Positions 33,209 to 41,187 of a DNA stretch of 45,066 nt are shown here, piece after piece. Numbering within the stretch: the stretch's first letter is position 1; every line of letters starts with the position of its first letter. The stretch is from assembly GCA_002690215.1 (NCBI GenBank), contig NZDS01000158.1, positions 1 to 45,066 of the forward strand. The letters run 5' to 3'. The stretch is from Rhodospirillaceae bacterium (GTDB lineage: Bacteria; Pseudomonadota; Alphaproteobacteria; UBA2966). A program made the translations under genes and the position numbers. The notes beneath the pieces are model-generated. The model searched no databases. It was not told the DNA's origin and was given only the letters and a program-made list of their open reading frames with translations.

Positions 33209-34580
33209 CAATCTCGTCCCGATGTTTCGACGACATCCCGTCGTAACCCGCCGGCATCTCATGCCCCGCCAATTCGGCTGCCGCCCGCATGGTTTCGATC
33301 AAGGCCGCGCCGGTAACCTTTTTACGGATGGCTTTCATGTCGCCATCCCGATAGGCGTTGATCATGCGCAGCTCGAGCGGATCCATTTCCAGCTCCCGGG
33401 CGATCCGGTCCATCTGCACTTCGATGGCGTAGTCCGCCATGGTGACGCCGAAACCGCGCATGGCACTGGTCGGTGTGCGGTTGGTGTAGACGCAGTAAAC
33501 GTCGCCATGGACGTTGGGGATGGCGTAGGGACCGGGAAGATGGCCGGCCGCTTTGTTCGTGCCATAGGGTGTGTTGCGCGAATAGGCACCGCTGTCGATC
33601 AGCATCCGCACTTTTCGCGCCACGATGCGACCATCGTTCATGACCCCGTCACGAATGGTGATGCGTTCGGCCGAGCGCGTCGAGGACACCTGCATCTCTT
33701 CCTGGCGGCTATAGGCGTACTTCACCGGCCGGTCGGTGCGCATGGCCGCCAGGGTGCAGATCGGCTCGACGATGACATCGCATTTGCCGCCAAAGCCGCC
33801 GCCCACCGTTCCTCCGACCACGTGCAACCGCGCCGGCTCGATGCCCAGGATATTTGCCGTCACGTCGAGAGAAAAGAACAATGCCTGGGTATTCGAATGG
33901 ATGGCGTAGCGGCCGTTTTCGGCCGGCGAGACGATGCAGCCGGTGGTCTCCAGCGCCGCGTGTTCGATGGGTGACGACTGATAGCTGTGTTCGAGGATAT
34001 GATCGGCTTCGGCAAAGCCGGCTTCGATATCTCCGAAGCGAATGCGCCGGCACTCGTGGTCTTCGAACAAAAAGTAGTTGTGACCGTGTGGTTTGAAGGC
34101 CGGGAACTCAGGGTTCAAGGCGTCTTCGAGATCCAGCACCGCCGGCATTACGTCATAGTCGATGACGACGCGGCGCGCGCCCTCGGCGGCGGCCTGCGGG
34201 GTTTCGCCAATGACGGCGCAGATCTGTTCGCCGCGATAGAGCACGCGGTCGACCGCCAGAACCGGCTCGTCGGCCGGCACCCCCAGGGCTTCGAGTATGC
34301 AATACACATTGTTCGGCACATCGGCGTGGGTCAGAACCTTGACGACGCCCTCGACGGCCAAAGCCGGCGCCGTATCGATCTTGAGAATGCGCGCATGATG
34401 ATGCGGGCTGCGCACCATCTTGAGGTGCAAGAGGTCGCGTTCCTGAAGGCTGTCGTAGTAAGGCGAGCGGCCCGTGACGTGGCCCAAGGCATCGATACGT
34501 TGCACGGGCTGACCGACGACATCGAAGGTCGCCGGTTTGCCGCCTTCGAGAGAGAGACGTCTGATGGCGAATTCACTCAT
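33201..34580 (-). CDS. Molybdenum hydroxylase, first molybdopterin subunit (NdhL-like)
   Basis: 459 residues (about 50 kDa): the Ald_Xan_dh_C (a/b hammerhead) domain at about 18-125 with VGQPVQRIDALGHVTG, then MoCoBD_1 with the VGGTVGGGFGGKCDVI molybdopterin loop, TNRTPTSAMRGFGVTMADY and ELRMINAYRDGD. It stops where family members continue into the second Mo domain, which is supplied by the next gene. The ATG (34578-34580) overlaps the TGA of the 2Fe-2S subunit by 8 nt. It belongs to the operon FAD, FeS, L, M. The substrate should be an N-heterocycle or aldehyde hydroxylated at carbon; which one is unknown. Confidence 0.88.
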   Translation of the reverse strand: MSEFAIRRLSLEGGKPATFDVVGQPVQRIDALGHVTGRSPYYDSLQERDLLHLKMVRSPHHHARILKIDTAPALAVEGVVKVLTHADVPNNVYCILEALGVPADEPVLAVDRVLYRGEQICAVIGETPQAAAEGARRVVIDYDVMPAVLDLEDALNPEFPAFKPHGHNYFLFEDHECRRIRFGDIEAGFAEADHILEHSYQSSPIEHAALETTGCIVSPAENGRYAIHSNTQALFFSLDVTANILGIEPARLHVVGGTVGGGFGGKCDVIVEPICTLAAMRTDRPVKYAYSRQEEMQVSSTRSAERITIRDGVMNDGRIVARKVRMLIDSGAYSRNTPYGTNKAAGHLPGPYAIPNVHGDVYCVYTNRTPTSAMRGFGVTMADYAIEVQMDRIARELEMDPLELRMINAYRDGDMKAIRKKVTGAALIETMRAAAELAGHEMPAGYDGMSSKHRDEIDG

Positions 34581-35058
34581 TTGCCACGGCCCCTGCTGCA
34601 TCCAGCGAAGCCATAATGGCGTCGACGATGGGCGCGTATCCGGTGCACCGGCAAACATTCCCTGAAATGGCTTCGATAACCTCGTCGCGACTGGGGGCGG
34701 TGTTCCGCTTCAGCAAAGCCAGCGCGGCGTTGATCATGCCCGGCGTGCAGGCACCACACTGGGCGGCAAAATGATCCATGAAAGCTTGTTGCAAGGGATG
34801 CAAAGCCTCGGGCGTGCCCAGACCTTCGATGGTCTGAACGGAAGCGCCCTCGATTGTCTGGGCCAGCACCAGGCAGGACACGACGGCCTTGTCATCGAGC
34901 AAGACCGTGCAGGCCCCGCAAGATCCCTCGCCGCATCCATGGTGCGTACCGGTCAGACCGCAGCCATCACGCAAAACCGTCAACAAAGTATCGCCCGGAT
35001 TGACCAGCAGCTTTCGGCGCTTGCCGTTCACCGTCATCGTGACAATCCGTTCAGCCAT
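34573..35058 (-). CDS. Molybdenum hydroxylase, [2Fe-2S] subunit
   Basis: 161 residues with both clusters of the family: the ferredoxin-type C-x4-C-x2-C (HHGCGEGSCGACTVLLDD, with the fourth Cys in VVSCLVL) in residues 1-75, and the helical cluster CGACTPGM...GNVCRCTGY in residues 100-145. It passes electrons from the Mo site to the FAD subunit. The ATG at 35056-35058 follows GAGGC. The gene is 14 nt from the FAD gene and overlaps the next subunit. Confidence 0.95.
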   Translation of the reverse strand: MAERIVTMTVNGKRRKLLVNPGDTLLTVLRDGCGLTGTHHGCGEGSCGACTVLLDDKAVVSCLVLAQTIEGASVQTIEGLGTPEALHPLQQAFMDHFAAQCGACTPGMINAALALLKRNTAPSRDEVIEAISGNVCRCTGYAPIVDAIMASLDAAGAVANE

Positions 35059-35072
35059 TGCAGCCTCGCGTC

Positions 35073-35879
35073 CTATTCGTTGTCGGCAAGCAGCGTCCGT
35101 GACAGATAGACCGGCAAAACGCGGCGCCGATACCAGGCCGAGGCAAAGGCATCGTCAACCGGCTCGATATCCGCCAGCGCTTCCGTGGCGGCGGCATTTA
35201 CGACTTCAGGATCGAGCGGCTTGCCGTCCAGCATCCCTTCACAGCGCCGGGCACGAACCGGGGTCGGCGCCAGGGCGCCAAGGGCAATACGCGGCCGCTC
35301 GACAATGCTGCCGTTCAGCGGAACCACGGCGGCAATGGACAGAACGGCGTACGATGCCGCCTTCTTCCGCATCACCTTGCAATGACGCCACGTTGCTCGG
35401 TCGGGCGCGTCAAATTCCATGGCAGTCAGGATCTCGCCGGCCCGCAGTCCAGCGGTGTAATATTCATCGATCGGGATGCGACGCACACCTTCGGCCCCCG
35501 CGACAACCAATTCTGACTGCAAAGCGAGCAGGCAAACGCCCAAGTCACCCCCGATGATCAGGTTGCCGCCGATGGTCGCCGAATTGCGGATCGTCGGGGA
35601 TGCCATGCAGCGCACGGCTTCGTGCATGAAGGCCAGGGCATCGTTCTCGAGAAGATCCGACAGCAGGGTCATGGCGCCGATACTGATGCGGGCGCCGTCG
35701 GTATTTATCCCGGCGATCGGCAATCGTGACAGATCGACCAGGGTTTGAACCTTCAGGCCACCGGCTTTGAGAACCGCCACCGCAATGGTGCCACCGGCCA
35801 AGATTCCCGCCCCCGGCTGATCGGCGAGAATGCCAACGGCGTCTTCAAGGGTCTCGGGGATCTCGATATTTTCGAGCAA
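35073..35879 (-). CDS. Molybdenum hydroxylase, FAD-binding subunit
   Basis: 268 residues of the CO-dehydrogenase flavoprotein/xanthine dehydrogenase medium-subunit family, with ILAGGTIAVAVLK and NSATIGGNLIIGGDLG as the two FAD pyrophosphate loops and a C-terminal CODH-type domain (ALGALAPTPVRARRCE). It takes electrons from the 2Fe-2S clusters. The start is TTG at 35877-35879: an in-frame TAG lies two codons upstream, no ATG or GTG is near, and GAGG precedes it at good spacing. It is the first gene of the operon, 112 nt after the AraC regulator gene on the same strand. Confidence 0.88.
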   Translation of the reverse strand: MLENIEIPETLEDAVGILADQPGAGILAGGTIAVAVLKAGGLKVQTLVDLSRLPIAGINTDGARISIGAMTLLSDLLENDALAFMHEAVRCMASPTIRNSATIGGNLIIGGDLGVCLLALQSELVVAGAEGVRRIPIDEYYTAGLRAGEILTAMEFDAPDRATWRHCKVMRKKAASYAVLSIAAVVPLNGSIVERPRIALGALAPTPVRARRCEGMLDGKPLDPEVVNAAATEALADIEPVDDAFASAWYRRRVLPVYLSRTLLADNE

Positions 35880-35991
35880 TTCCTACGCCTCGTGGATCTT
35901 TGCCCAGGATCGTCGACCAGCAGGAGCGTAGGAGAAAGCACCTTCAGGGTCTTTATCCAGCCATCCTGGAATTTACCAATTTGTCTGAAAT

Positions 35992-36798
35992 TCAGGCGTT
36001 GATGGCGAATTGGCGGAAGGATGACGGCGGAAAACCGACCTTTGAGCGGAAAAAACGGCAAAAATGGCTTTGCGCGGAATATCCCAGATCGTCCGAGATA
36101 TCCTTTATGGATTGCCTGGAATCGACCAACCGATGGATCGCCTGTTCGATCATCAGACCCTCGACGTAAATGCGCGGCGGAATACCTGTCGCCTTGTGGA
36201 ATTGGGCATAGAAATGCGAGCGCGACATGCCCACTGCCTTGGCCAAATTGTCCATGCGCTTGATGCCATGGGGCTGGCCGTGAATAAGGGAAATCGCGCG
36301 CCGGATGCGAAAATCGATGGCCACGTCGCTCAGCTTTCCGGAGCGCAAATTCGTATGGCGCAGCAAGCTGCCCATCAATTGGACGGTGGTGTCCCAAATA
36401 TCATCGCGGCTCGCGCTGGCGTCCGTGATGAAAGTCGAAACCTGGGACAGCAGCCGGCGCACCTGGCCGGTGATAACAGGTTGAGAGGCTGCGGAGGGAA
36501 ATCGGATGTGCAACCCGAATTGCGATTCAATCCACCGCGGTTCGGCATAAAACGCCAGCATCAGCGTGGAACCCTCGCTCTCGCCCAAATCCGCATGGGG
36601 CAGCCAGGGCGGTATGACGATGGTCTTGTCATCTGTCAAGTGACAAATCTCGTCGCCGACGGAGAAAGTCCGGTCATCGCCAGATAATTTGATGAGGACG
36701 TGAAACTGCGGGTGGGCGTGCTCGCAGACACTGTCCGCGATGTCAAACAGAGCCAGGCGAAGTGGTGCTTCCTGAAGGACTCCGATCAACCCAGACAT
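35992..36798 (-). CDS. AraC-family transcriptional regulator
   Basis: About 268 residues from ATG 36796-36798 (further possible starts at 36840 ATG and 36894 TTG). The N-terminal cupin-type ligand domain has HAHPQFHVLIKLSG and IPPWLPHADLG; the C-terminal double helix-turn-helix has MDNLAKAVGMSRSHFYAQFHKATG and ISDDLGYSAQSHFCRFFRSKVG. It is directly upstream of and co-directional with the hydroxylase operon, so it is the likely substrate-responsive activator. Whether it is co-transcribed or has a separate promoter in the 112-nt gap is not clear. Confidence 0.9.
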   Translation of the reverse strand: MSGLIGVLQEAPLRLALFDIADSVCEHAHPQFHVLIKLSGDDRTFSVGDEICHLTDDKTIVIPPWLPHADLGESEGSTLMLAFYAEPRWIESQFGLHIRFPSAASQPVITGQVRRLLSQVSTFITDASASRDDIWDTTVQLMGSLLRHTNLRSGKLSDVAIDFRIRRAISLIHGQPHGIKRMDNLAKAVGMSRSHFYAQFHKATGIPPRIYVEGLMIEQAIHRLVDSRQSIKDISDDLGYSAQSHFCRFFRSKVGFPPSSFRQFAINA

Positions 36799-36940
36799 GG
36801 ATATTTTTCCCTGTCCATTTCCCCAATTGGTCACGGGCATCGGCAACGGGTGAAGGCTACCATCCCGAAAGCCTGAAAACCAATCCGCTGCCAAACAATC
36901 GGACGAATTGGTAAATCGCCCGCACGGGCCAAGAACCGCC

Positions 36941-37336
36941 CTATCGGGCCGCCAGCATCTGCATCCGGAGGCTCATGACGAGTTCGCCGTTTTGGTTTGA
37001 TAGCTCGTGTTGGAAGCTGAGCACGCCGCGGTCGGACTTGCCGCGGGAGGGCTGTTTGGCGAGGCACTCGACGCGCAGACTGAGGCGGTCGCCGGGCCGT
37101 ACCGGATGGTGGAAACGCACCTCGTCCAGCCCCACGCCGGCGATCTGATCAAGGCCGGCCTCGGCCTCGAAACGTAGATTGTTCCAGAGCGCCATGGTGT
37201 TGATGCCCGAGGCCACCAGACCGCCAAAGTGGCTCTCGCGTGCGGCAATCTCCGAAAGGTGGTAGGGCCGGGGATCGTAGCGCTCGGCGAAGGTCACGAT
37301 CTCGGCACCCGGCAGCTCGCTCGGGCCGGCCACCAT
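36941..37336 (-). CDS. MaoC family dehydratase, start uncertain
   Basis: Hotdog protein with AEIVTFAERYDPRPYHLSE (catalytic Asp/His region), FGGLVASGINTMALWNNL and VRFHHPVRPGDRLSL. Family-like sequence (GFDDVTVGDVMVAG) begins at about 37363, but the frame has no start codon there. The first ATG in frame, at 37334-37336, would clip about 9 conserved residues, and the GTG overlapping the upstream stop is out of frame. Either a rare start is used or the 5' end is damaged. It is the third gene of the unit with the dihydropyrimidinase and hydroxyacid dehydrogenase, probably acting on an acyl-CoA in the same pathway. Confidence 0.7.
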   Translation of the reverse strand: MVAGPSELPGAEIVTFAERYDPRPYHLSEIAARESHFGGLVASGINTMALWNNLRFEAEAGLDQIAGVGLDEVRFHHPVRPGDRLSLRVECLAKQPSRGKSDRGVLSFQHELSNQNGELVMSLRMQMLAAR

Positions 37337-37373
37337 GACGTCACCGACGGTTACATCATCGAAGCCACGCCGT

Positions 37374-38453
37374 TCACGATGTGCCCAACAGGTCGCGACC
37401 GCCGAAACGCTCCAACCAGGCCGGGATGACGGCCTTGTTGTAGACGTTGTCCGGGACCTCGCCGCGCAGGGCACAAAGGAGCGACCGTGTCGCCCAGTCA
37501 AGACCCGGGCCCAAACCGCTGCCGTGGTTGAGCGAGACGATGTGGGGCCACAGCAACACCTTGTCGCCCATGCCCCGGAGCGGCGATTGCACCGGCAGCG
37601 GCTCGACCTCGAAGACGTCGAGGGCGGCGCCGGCGATCTGGTCGTTCAGCAGCGCCTGGATCAGCGCCTCCTCGTCGACGGCCGGGCCGCGGGCGGTGTT
37701 AACTAGCACCGCCGAGGGCTTCATGCGGGCCAGCTCGGCAGCGCCGATCATGTGGCGCGTTTCCGGACTCAGCGTGACATGCAGCGAGACCACGTCGGAT
37801 TCGGCCAGCAAGGTGTCGAGGTCGACGCGGTGGGCATCGTGGTGGACGAACTTGGAATAGTCGACGTAAGGGTCGCAGGCCAGAACCCGCACCCGCCAGG
37901 GTGCCAGCAGATCAGCCAGCCGGCTGCCGATGCGGCCCAGGCCGATGATGCCGATGGTGATGCCGGCATAGCCGTCGTGCCGCGCGCCCATATAGGTGCC
38001 GGTCAGCGAGGCGTCGCGCCAGCCGCCCTCCTTGACGAAGCGGTCTCGTTCGCGCGCCTTTTTGAGCACAGTCAGGATCATGGCCATGGTCGATTCGGCG
38101 ACGGCGCCCCAGTTGGATTCGGTGGGGCAGTGGCTGACGATGATGCCAAGATCGGTGGCCGCTTCGACGTCGACGTCGTCCACCCCGATCGAGCATTTGG
38201 AAACGATGCGCAGGTCGGGCGAGACTTCGAGCACGGCGCGCGAGATTGGATTGGGCCGGATGGTGGCGCCAAAAAACCCGGTGGTGCCGGCGGCGTGCCG
38301 GCAAAGCTCCTCCTCCGTGCCCCCCTCGGCCTCGATCCACGAGCCCTTGCCGATTGTCAGCTCGCAGCCCGCTGCCCGCAGCCGTTCGTAGTAGCTCTCG
38401 GAATCCTCGACCGGCGCGAAAACGAAGATCTTGTGAGGCTTAGTAGCGCTCAT
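37374..38453 (-). CDS. D-2-hydroxyacid dehydrogenase (phosphoglycerate dehydrogenase-like)
   Basis: 359 residues. NAD-binding GIIGLGRIGSRLADL, catalytic Arg in VNTARGPAVDEEAL, Glu in LDVFEVEPLP and His in LWPHIVSL give the full triad of the family. It reduces or oxidises a 2-oxo/2-hydroxy acid with NAD(H). The ATG overlaps the TGA of the upstream dihydropyrimidinase gene (ATGA). No ACT or other regulatory domain is present, so a serine-pathway SerA role is unlikely; a catabolic role beside a cyclic amidohydrolase is inferred. Confidence 0.9.
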   Translation of the reverse strand: MSATKPHKIFVFAPVEDSESYYERLRAAGCELTIGKGSWIEAEGGTEEELCRHAAGTTGFFGATIRPNPISRAVLEVSPDLRIVSKCSIGVDDVDVEAATDLGIIVSHCPTESNWGAVAESTMAMILTVLKKARERDRFVKEGGWRDASLTGTYMGARHDGYAGITIGIIGLGRIGSRLADLLAPWRVRVLACDPYVDYSKFVHHDAHRVDLDTLLAESDVVSLHVTLSPETRHMIGAAELARMKPSAVLVNTARGPAVDEEALIQALLNDQIAGAALDVFEVEPLPVQSPLRGMGDKVLLWPHIVSLNHGSGLGPGLDWATRSLLCALRGEVPDNVYNKAVIPAWLERFGGRDLLGTS

Positions 38454-39934
38454 GTCGGGGAATCCTCTGGCTGGATGTGGGCCGCGAAATTGGTTTCGGG
38501 ATCTAGCTCGGGGGCCGGCCGGCCCAGCGGCTTTGCTGCCTCGGCCGAGGCGCAGGGCTGGAAGGCGCCCGAGCCCCGCTCGGCGTCCAATGCCCCGTCC
38601 GCGACGATCACCTTGCCGCGGCGCAACACGATTTCGGGCCAGCCCGTGACGCGGCGGCCCTCGTAGGGCGTGTAGCCGACGTTGTCGTGCAACATGGCGG
38701 CGCCGATCTCGACCTCGCGAAGCGGATCCCAGATGGCGATGTCGGCGTCGCTGCCCACCGCGATGGTGCCTTTGCGGGGATAGAGGCCATAAAGCCGGGC
38801 GGCGTTGGTGGCGGCCAGCGCCACGAAACGATTGAGGTCGATGCGGCCCTTGCCAACGCCTTCCGAAAACAACAGCGGCAGCCGCACTTCGACCCCCGGT
38901 ACGCCGTTGGCGACGTGCTTGAAGTCGGGCTCGGGGCCATGCGCGAGTTTGCCGCTCTCGTCAAAACGATAGGGCGCGTGGTCGGAGGAAAAGACCTGGA
39001 AGGTGTCGTTGGCCAGGGCCTGCCACATTGCCTCCTGGGCCGAGGCGTCGCGGGGCGGCGGACTGCAGCAGAACATGGCACCCTCGGCGCCCGGCCGGTC
39101 GAGATCGGCGGCCGTGAGAAAGAGATATTGCGGACAGGTTTCGCCATAGATCTTGAGGCCCCGGTCCTGGGCCCGGCGGATCTCGGCCGCCGCTTCGGCC
39201 GTCGAGACGTGAACCACCAGCAGCGGCACGTCCAAAAGCTCGGCCAGGGCGATGACCCGGTGCGTGGCTTCCGATTCGGCGAGCCGCGCATGGGCCACGG
39301 CGTGATACTTGGGCGCCCGGTAGCCGCCCGCCAGCAGACGCTCGCCGAGCCAGCGGATGACCTCGTGGTTTTCGGCATGCACCATCACCAGAGCGCCTTC
39401 ACGCCGCGCCAGGGCCAGCACCTCGAGCATCTGATAGTCGTCGAGGCGCAGCATGTCGTAGGTGGTGTAGACCTTGAAGGAGGTGTAGCCGTCCTGGATC
39501 AGCGCCGGCAGCTCCTGACCCAGCACCTGTTCCGTGGGATCGGAAATGATGAGGTGGAAGGCGTAGTCGATAACCGCCTTCGCGGCCGCCCGTTCATGGT
39601 AGTCCTTGACCACGTCGCGGAGCGACTGGCCGCGGTGCTGGGCGGCGAAGGGAATGATCGTGGTGTTGCCGCCAAAGGCCGCCGAGACGGTGCCGGAATA
39701 GAAGTCGTCGGCGTTCATCAGACCCATGCCGGATAGCTGCTCGATATGCAGGTGGCTGTCGATGCCGCCGGGCAGCACCAGTTTGCCCGTGGCGTCGATC
39801 TCGCGGCCGTCGGCGGCCGTTTCCAGCCCCTCGCCTAGCGCTGCTACCCTGCCCTCGCGTATGCCCACGTCGGCGGCAAAAATGTCGGCCGCCGTCGCCA
39901 CGGTGCCGTTTCTGATCACCAGGTCGAATGCCAT
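38450..39934 (-). CDS. Dihydropyrimidinase / D-hydantoinase family cyclic amidohydrolase
   Basis: 494 residues. The two-metal site is complete: H61 and H63 (DSHLHIE), carboxylated lysine K154 (YTSFKVYTTYD), H186 (MVHAENH), H242 (VVHVST) and D318 (SSDHAPY). The family opens cyclic amides such as dihydropyrimidines and hydantoins. The start is ATG 39932-39934; the longer ORF to 40129 has no homology. It heads an operon with a 2-hydroxyacid dehydrogenase and a MaoC dehydratase. No beta-ureidopropionase is adjacent, so the true substrate may be another cyclic amide or imide. Confidence 0.92.
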   Translation of the reverse strand: MAFDLVIRNGTVATAADIFAADVGIREGRVAALGEGLETAADGREIDATGKLVLPGGIDSHLHIEQLSGMGLMNADDFYSGTVSAAFGGNTTIIPFAAQHRGQSLRDVVKDYHERAAAKAVIDYAFHLIISDPTEQVLGQELPALIQDGYTSFKVYTTYDMLRLDDYQMLEVLALARREGALVMVHAENHEVIRWLGERLLAGGYRAPKYHAVAHARLAESEATHRVIALAELLDVPLLVVHVSTAEAAAEIRRAQDRGLKIYGETCPQYLFLTAADLDRPGAEGAMFCCSPPPRDASAQEAMWQALANDTFQVFSSDHAPYRFDESGKLAHGPEPDFKHVANGVPGVEVRLPLLFSEGVGKGRIDLNRFVALAATNAARLYGLYPRKGTIAVGSDADIAIWDPLREVEIGAAMLHDNVGYTPYEGRRVTGWPEIVLRRGKVIVADGALDAERGSGAFQPCASAEAAKPLGRPAPELDPETNFAAHIQPEDSPT

Positions 39935-40046
39935 GATTCCCCGCCGCTCAGCCAGTTTCCCTCGGGCCGAGACTGTCGGGGAGATCGGCGCGGCTGGCAA
40001 GGGGGTTGTGGAAGCGGCTGGCGACGCCGGGCCGGGGGTTCCGGGT

Positions 40047-41138
40047 TCAGTCGAATTTGCAGGCTTTCTTGGAAGTTCCCAGCCAGGCACGACGCCTGCC
40101 TTGCTGGAAGCACCCCTTGGTCCAGGCACCCTCGTATCTGTTGCCCTTCTTGGTCAGCAACGAGCCTTGCCCGTGCGGGCGTCCGTTGACGAAATCGCCC
40201 TCGTACCTGTTGCCGCTGGGCCAGGTTTGGACGCCCGGACCGTGGGCATGGCCGTTCTTGAAGTCTCCCTCGTACCTTTTGCCGCTCTTCCACACCCTGA
40301 CGCCGCGTCCGTGCCGCTTGTCGTCCTTGTATCCGCCCTCGTACCTGCCGCCGCCGGCCCAGACGTAGACACCTTTTCCGTGTTTCCTGTTAAGCCTCCA
40401 GCCGCCCTCGTAGCGCTCACCGTCCGGCCAGGTGACCGTTCCGCGTCCGTGCCGCTTGTCGGCCTGCCATTCGCCCTCGTAGCGCTCGCCATCCTCCATG
40501 ACGAAGACGCCGCGTCCGTGCCGCTTGTCGGCCTGCCATTCGCCCTCGTAGCGCTCGCCATCCTCCATCACGAAAACGCCGCGTCCGTGCCGCTTGCCGA
40601 ACTGCCAATCGCCCTCGTAGCGCTCGTCATTGACCCATACCATGACACCATGGCCGGAATGCTTGCCCTGCTGCCAGCCGCCCTCGTAGGTCCGGCCGTT
40701 GGCCCATTCCTTGACTCCCTGGCCGTGCTGTTTGTCCCCCTTCCAGGTGCCCCGGTAGGTGTCGCCGCTGGCCTGAACGAAAACGCCCTGTCCCTGCCGT
40801 ACGTGATCCTTGTATTCGCCTTCGTATCGGCTGCCGTCGGCCCAGGTATAGACACCCTGCCCTTCATTCTTGCCCTGGCGCATGGTGCCGACGTAGGTGC
40901 TTTGGCGCCATATTCCCCTGCTCAGGAAGCGCCAGACCTTCTTGCCCTCGCCTTCGGCCTTGCCTGCCTGGCAGGTACCCGACCAGGTTACCGTCTCGTC
41001 GGGCTCGGGAGCCGGATTCCAGACCGTACAGCCGGCCTGGTTTTCTACCTGCTGCCAGCGTCCCTTGGCCTCCGCGCCCGCGGCCGACAGGACCAGGGCC
41101 AGCAGCACCAACGCCAACCCACCCGCCAACCGCATCAT
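40047..41138 (-). CDS. Secreted MORN-repeat protein
   Basis: 363 residues: signal peptide (about 1-24, ending AEA), the same pre-MORN cysteine module as in the protein at 6369-7712 (GRWQQVENQAGCTVWNP ... WSGTCQAGKAEGEGKKVW), then about eleven 23-residue MORN repeats (RYEGxW...GKRHGRGVFVMEDGE) and a basic tail ending with two cysteines. A signal peptide without lipobox suggests periplasmic or secreted location. Two adjacent repeats are almost identical at DNA level (40441-40578). It lies 49 nt downstream of the SGNH-like gene, with an MBOAT remnant before that, which hints at an envelope polymer or acetylation role. The ATG at 41138 follows GGAG. Confidence 0.88.
   Translation of the reverse strand: MMRLAGGLALVLLALVLSAAGAEAKGRWQQVENQAGCTVWNPAPEPDETVTWSGTCQAGKAEGEGKKVWRFLSRGIWRQSTYVGTMRQGKNEGQGVYTWADGSRYEGEYKDHVRQGQGVFVQASGDTYRGTWKGDKQHGQGVKEWANGRTYEGGWQQGKHSGHGVMVWVNDERYEGDWQFGKRHGRGVFVMEDGERYEGEWQADKRHGRGVFVMEDGERYEGEWQADKRHGRGTVTWPDGERYEGGWRLNRKHGKGVYVWAGGGRYEGGYKDDKRHGRGVRVWKSGKRYEGDFKNGHAHGPGVQTWPSGNRYEGDFVNGRPHGQGSLLTKKGNRYEGAWTKGCFQQGRRRAWLGTSKKACKFD
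40441..40578. repeat. 69-bp tandem duplication inside the MORN gene
   Basis: Units 40441-40509 and 40510-40578 differ at only two of 69 positions, while flanking MORN units are much more diverged. One unit equals one 23-residue repeat, so the frame is kept. This marks a recent repeat expansion. Confidence 0.85.
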
Positions 41139-41187
41139 AGGTGTTTCTCCGGCAAGCAGCCGCCCGGCGGCGGCGCTGCCCGACCCC

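Noticed and set aside
40441-40578. CRISPR-like direct repeat
   Set aside because: The units are contiguous with no spacers and encode MORN repeats in frame.
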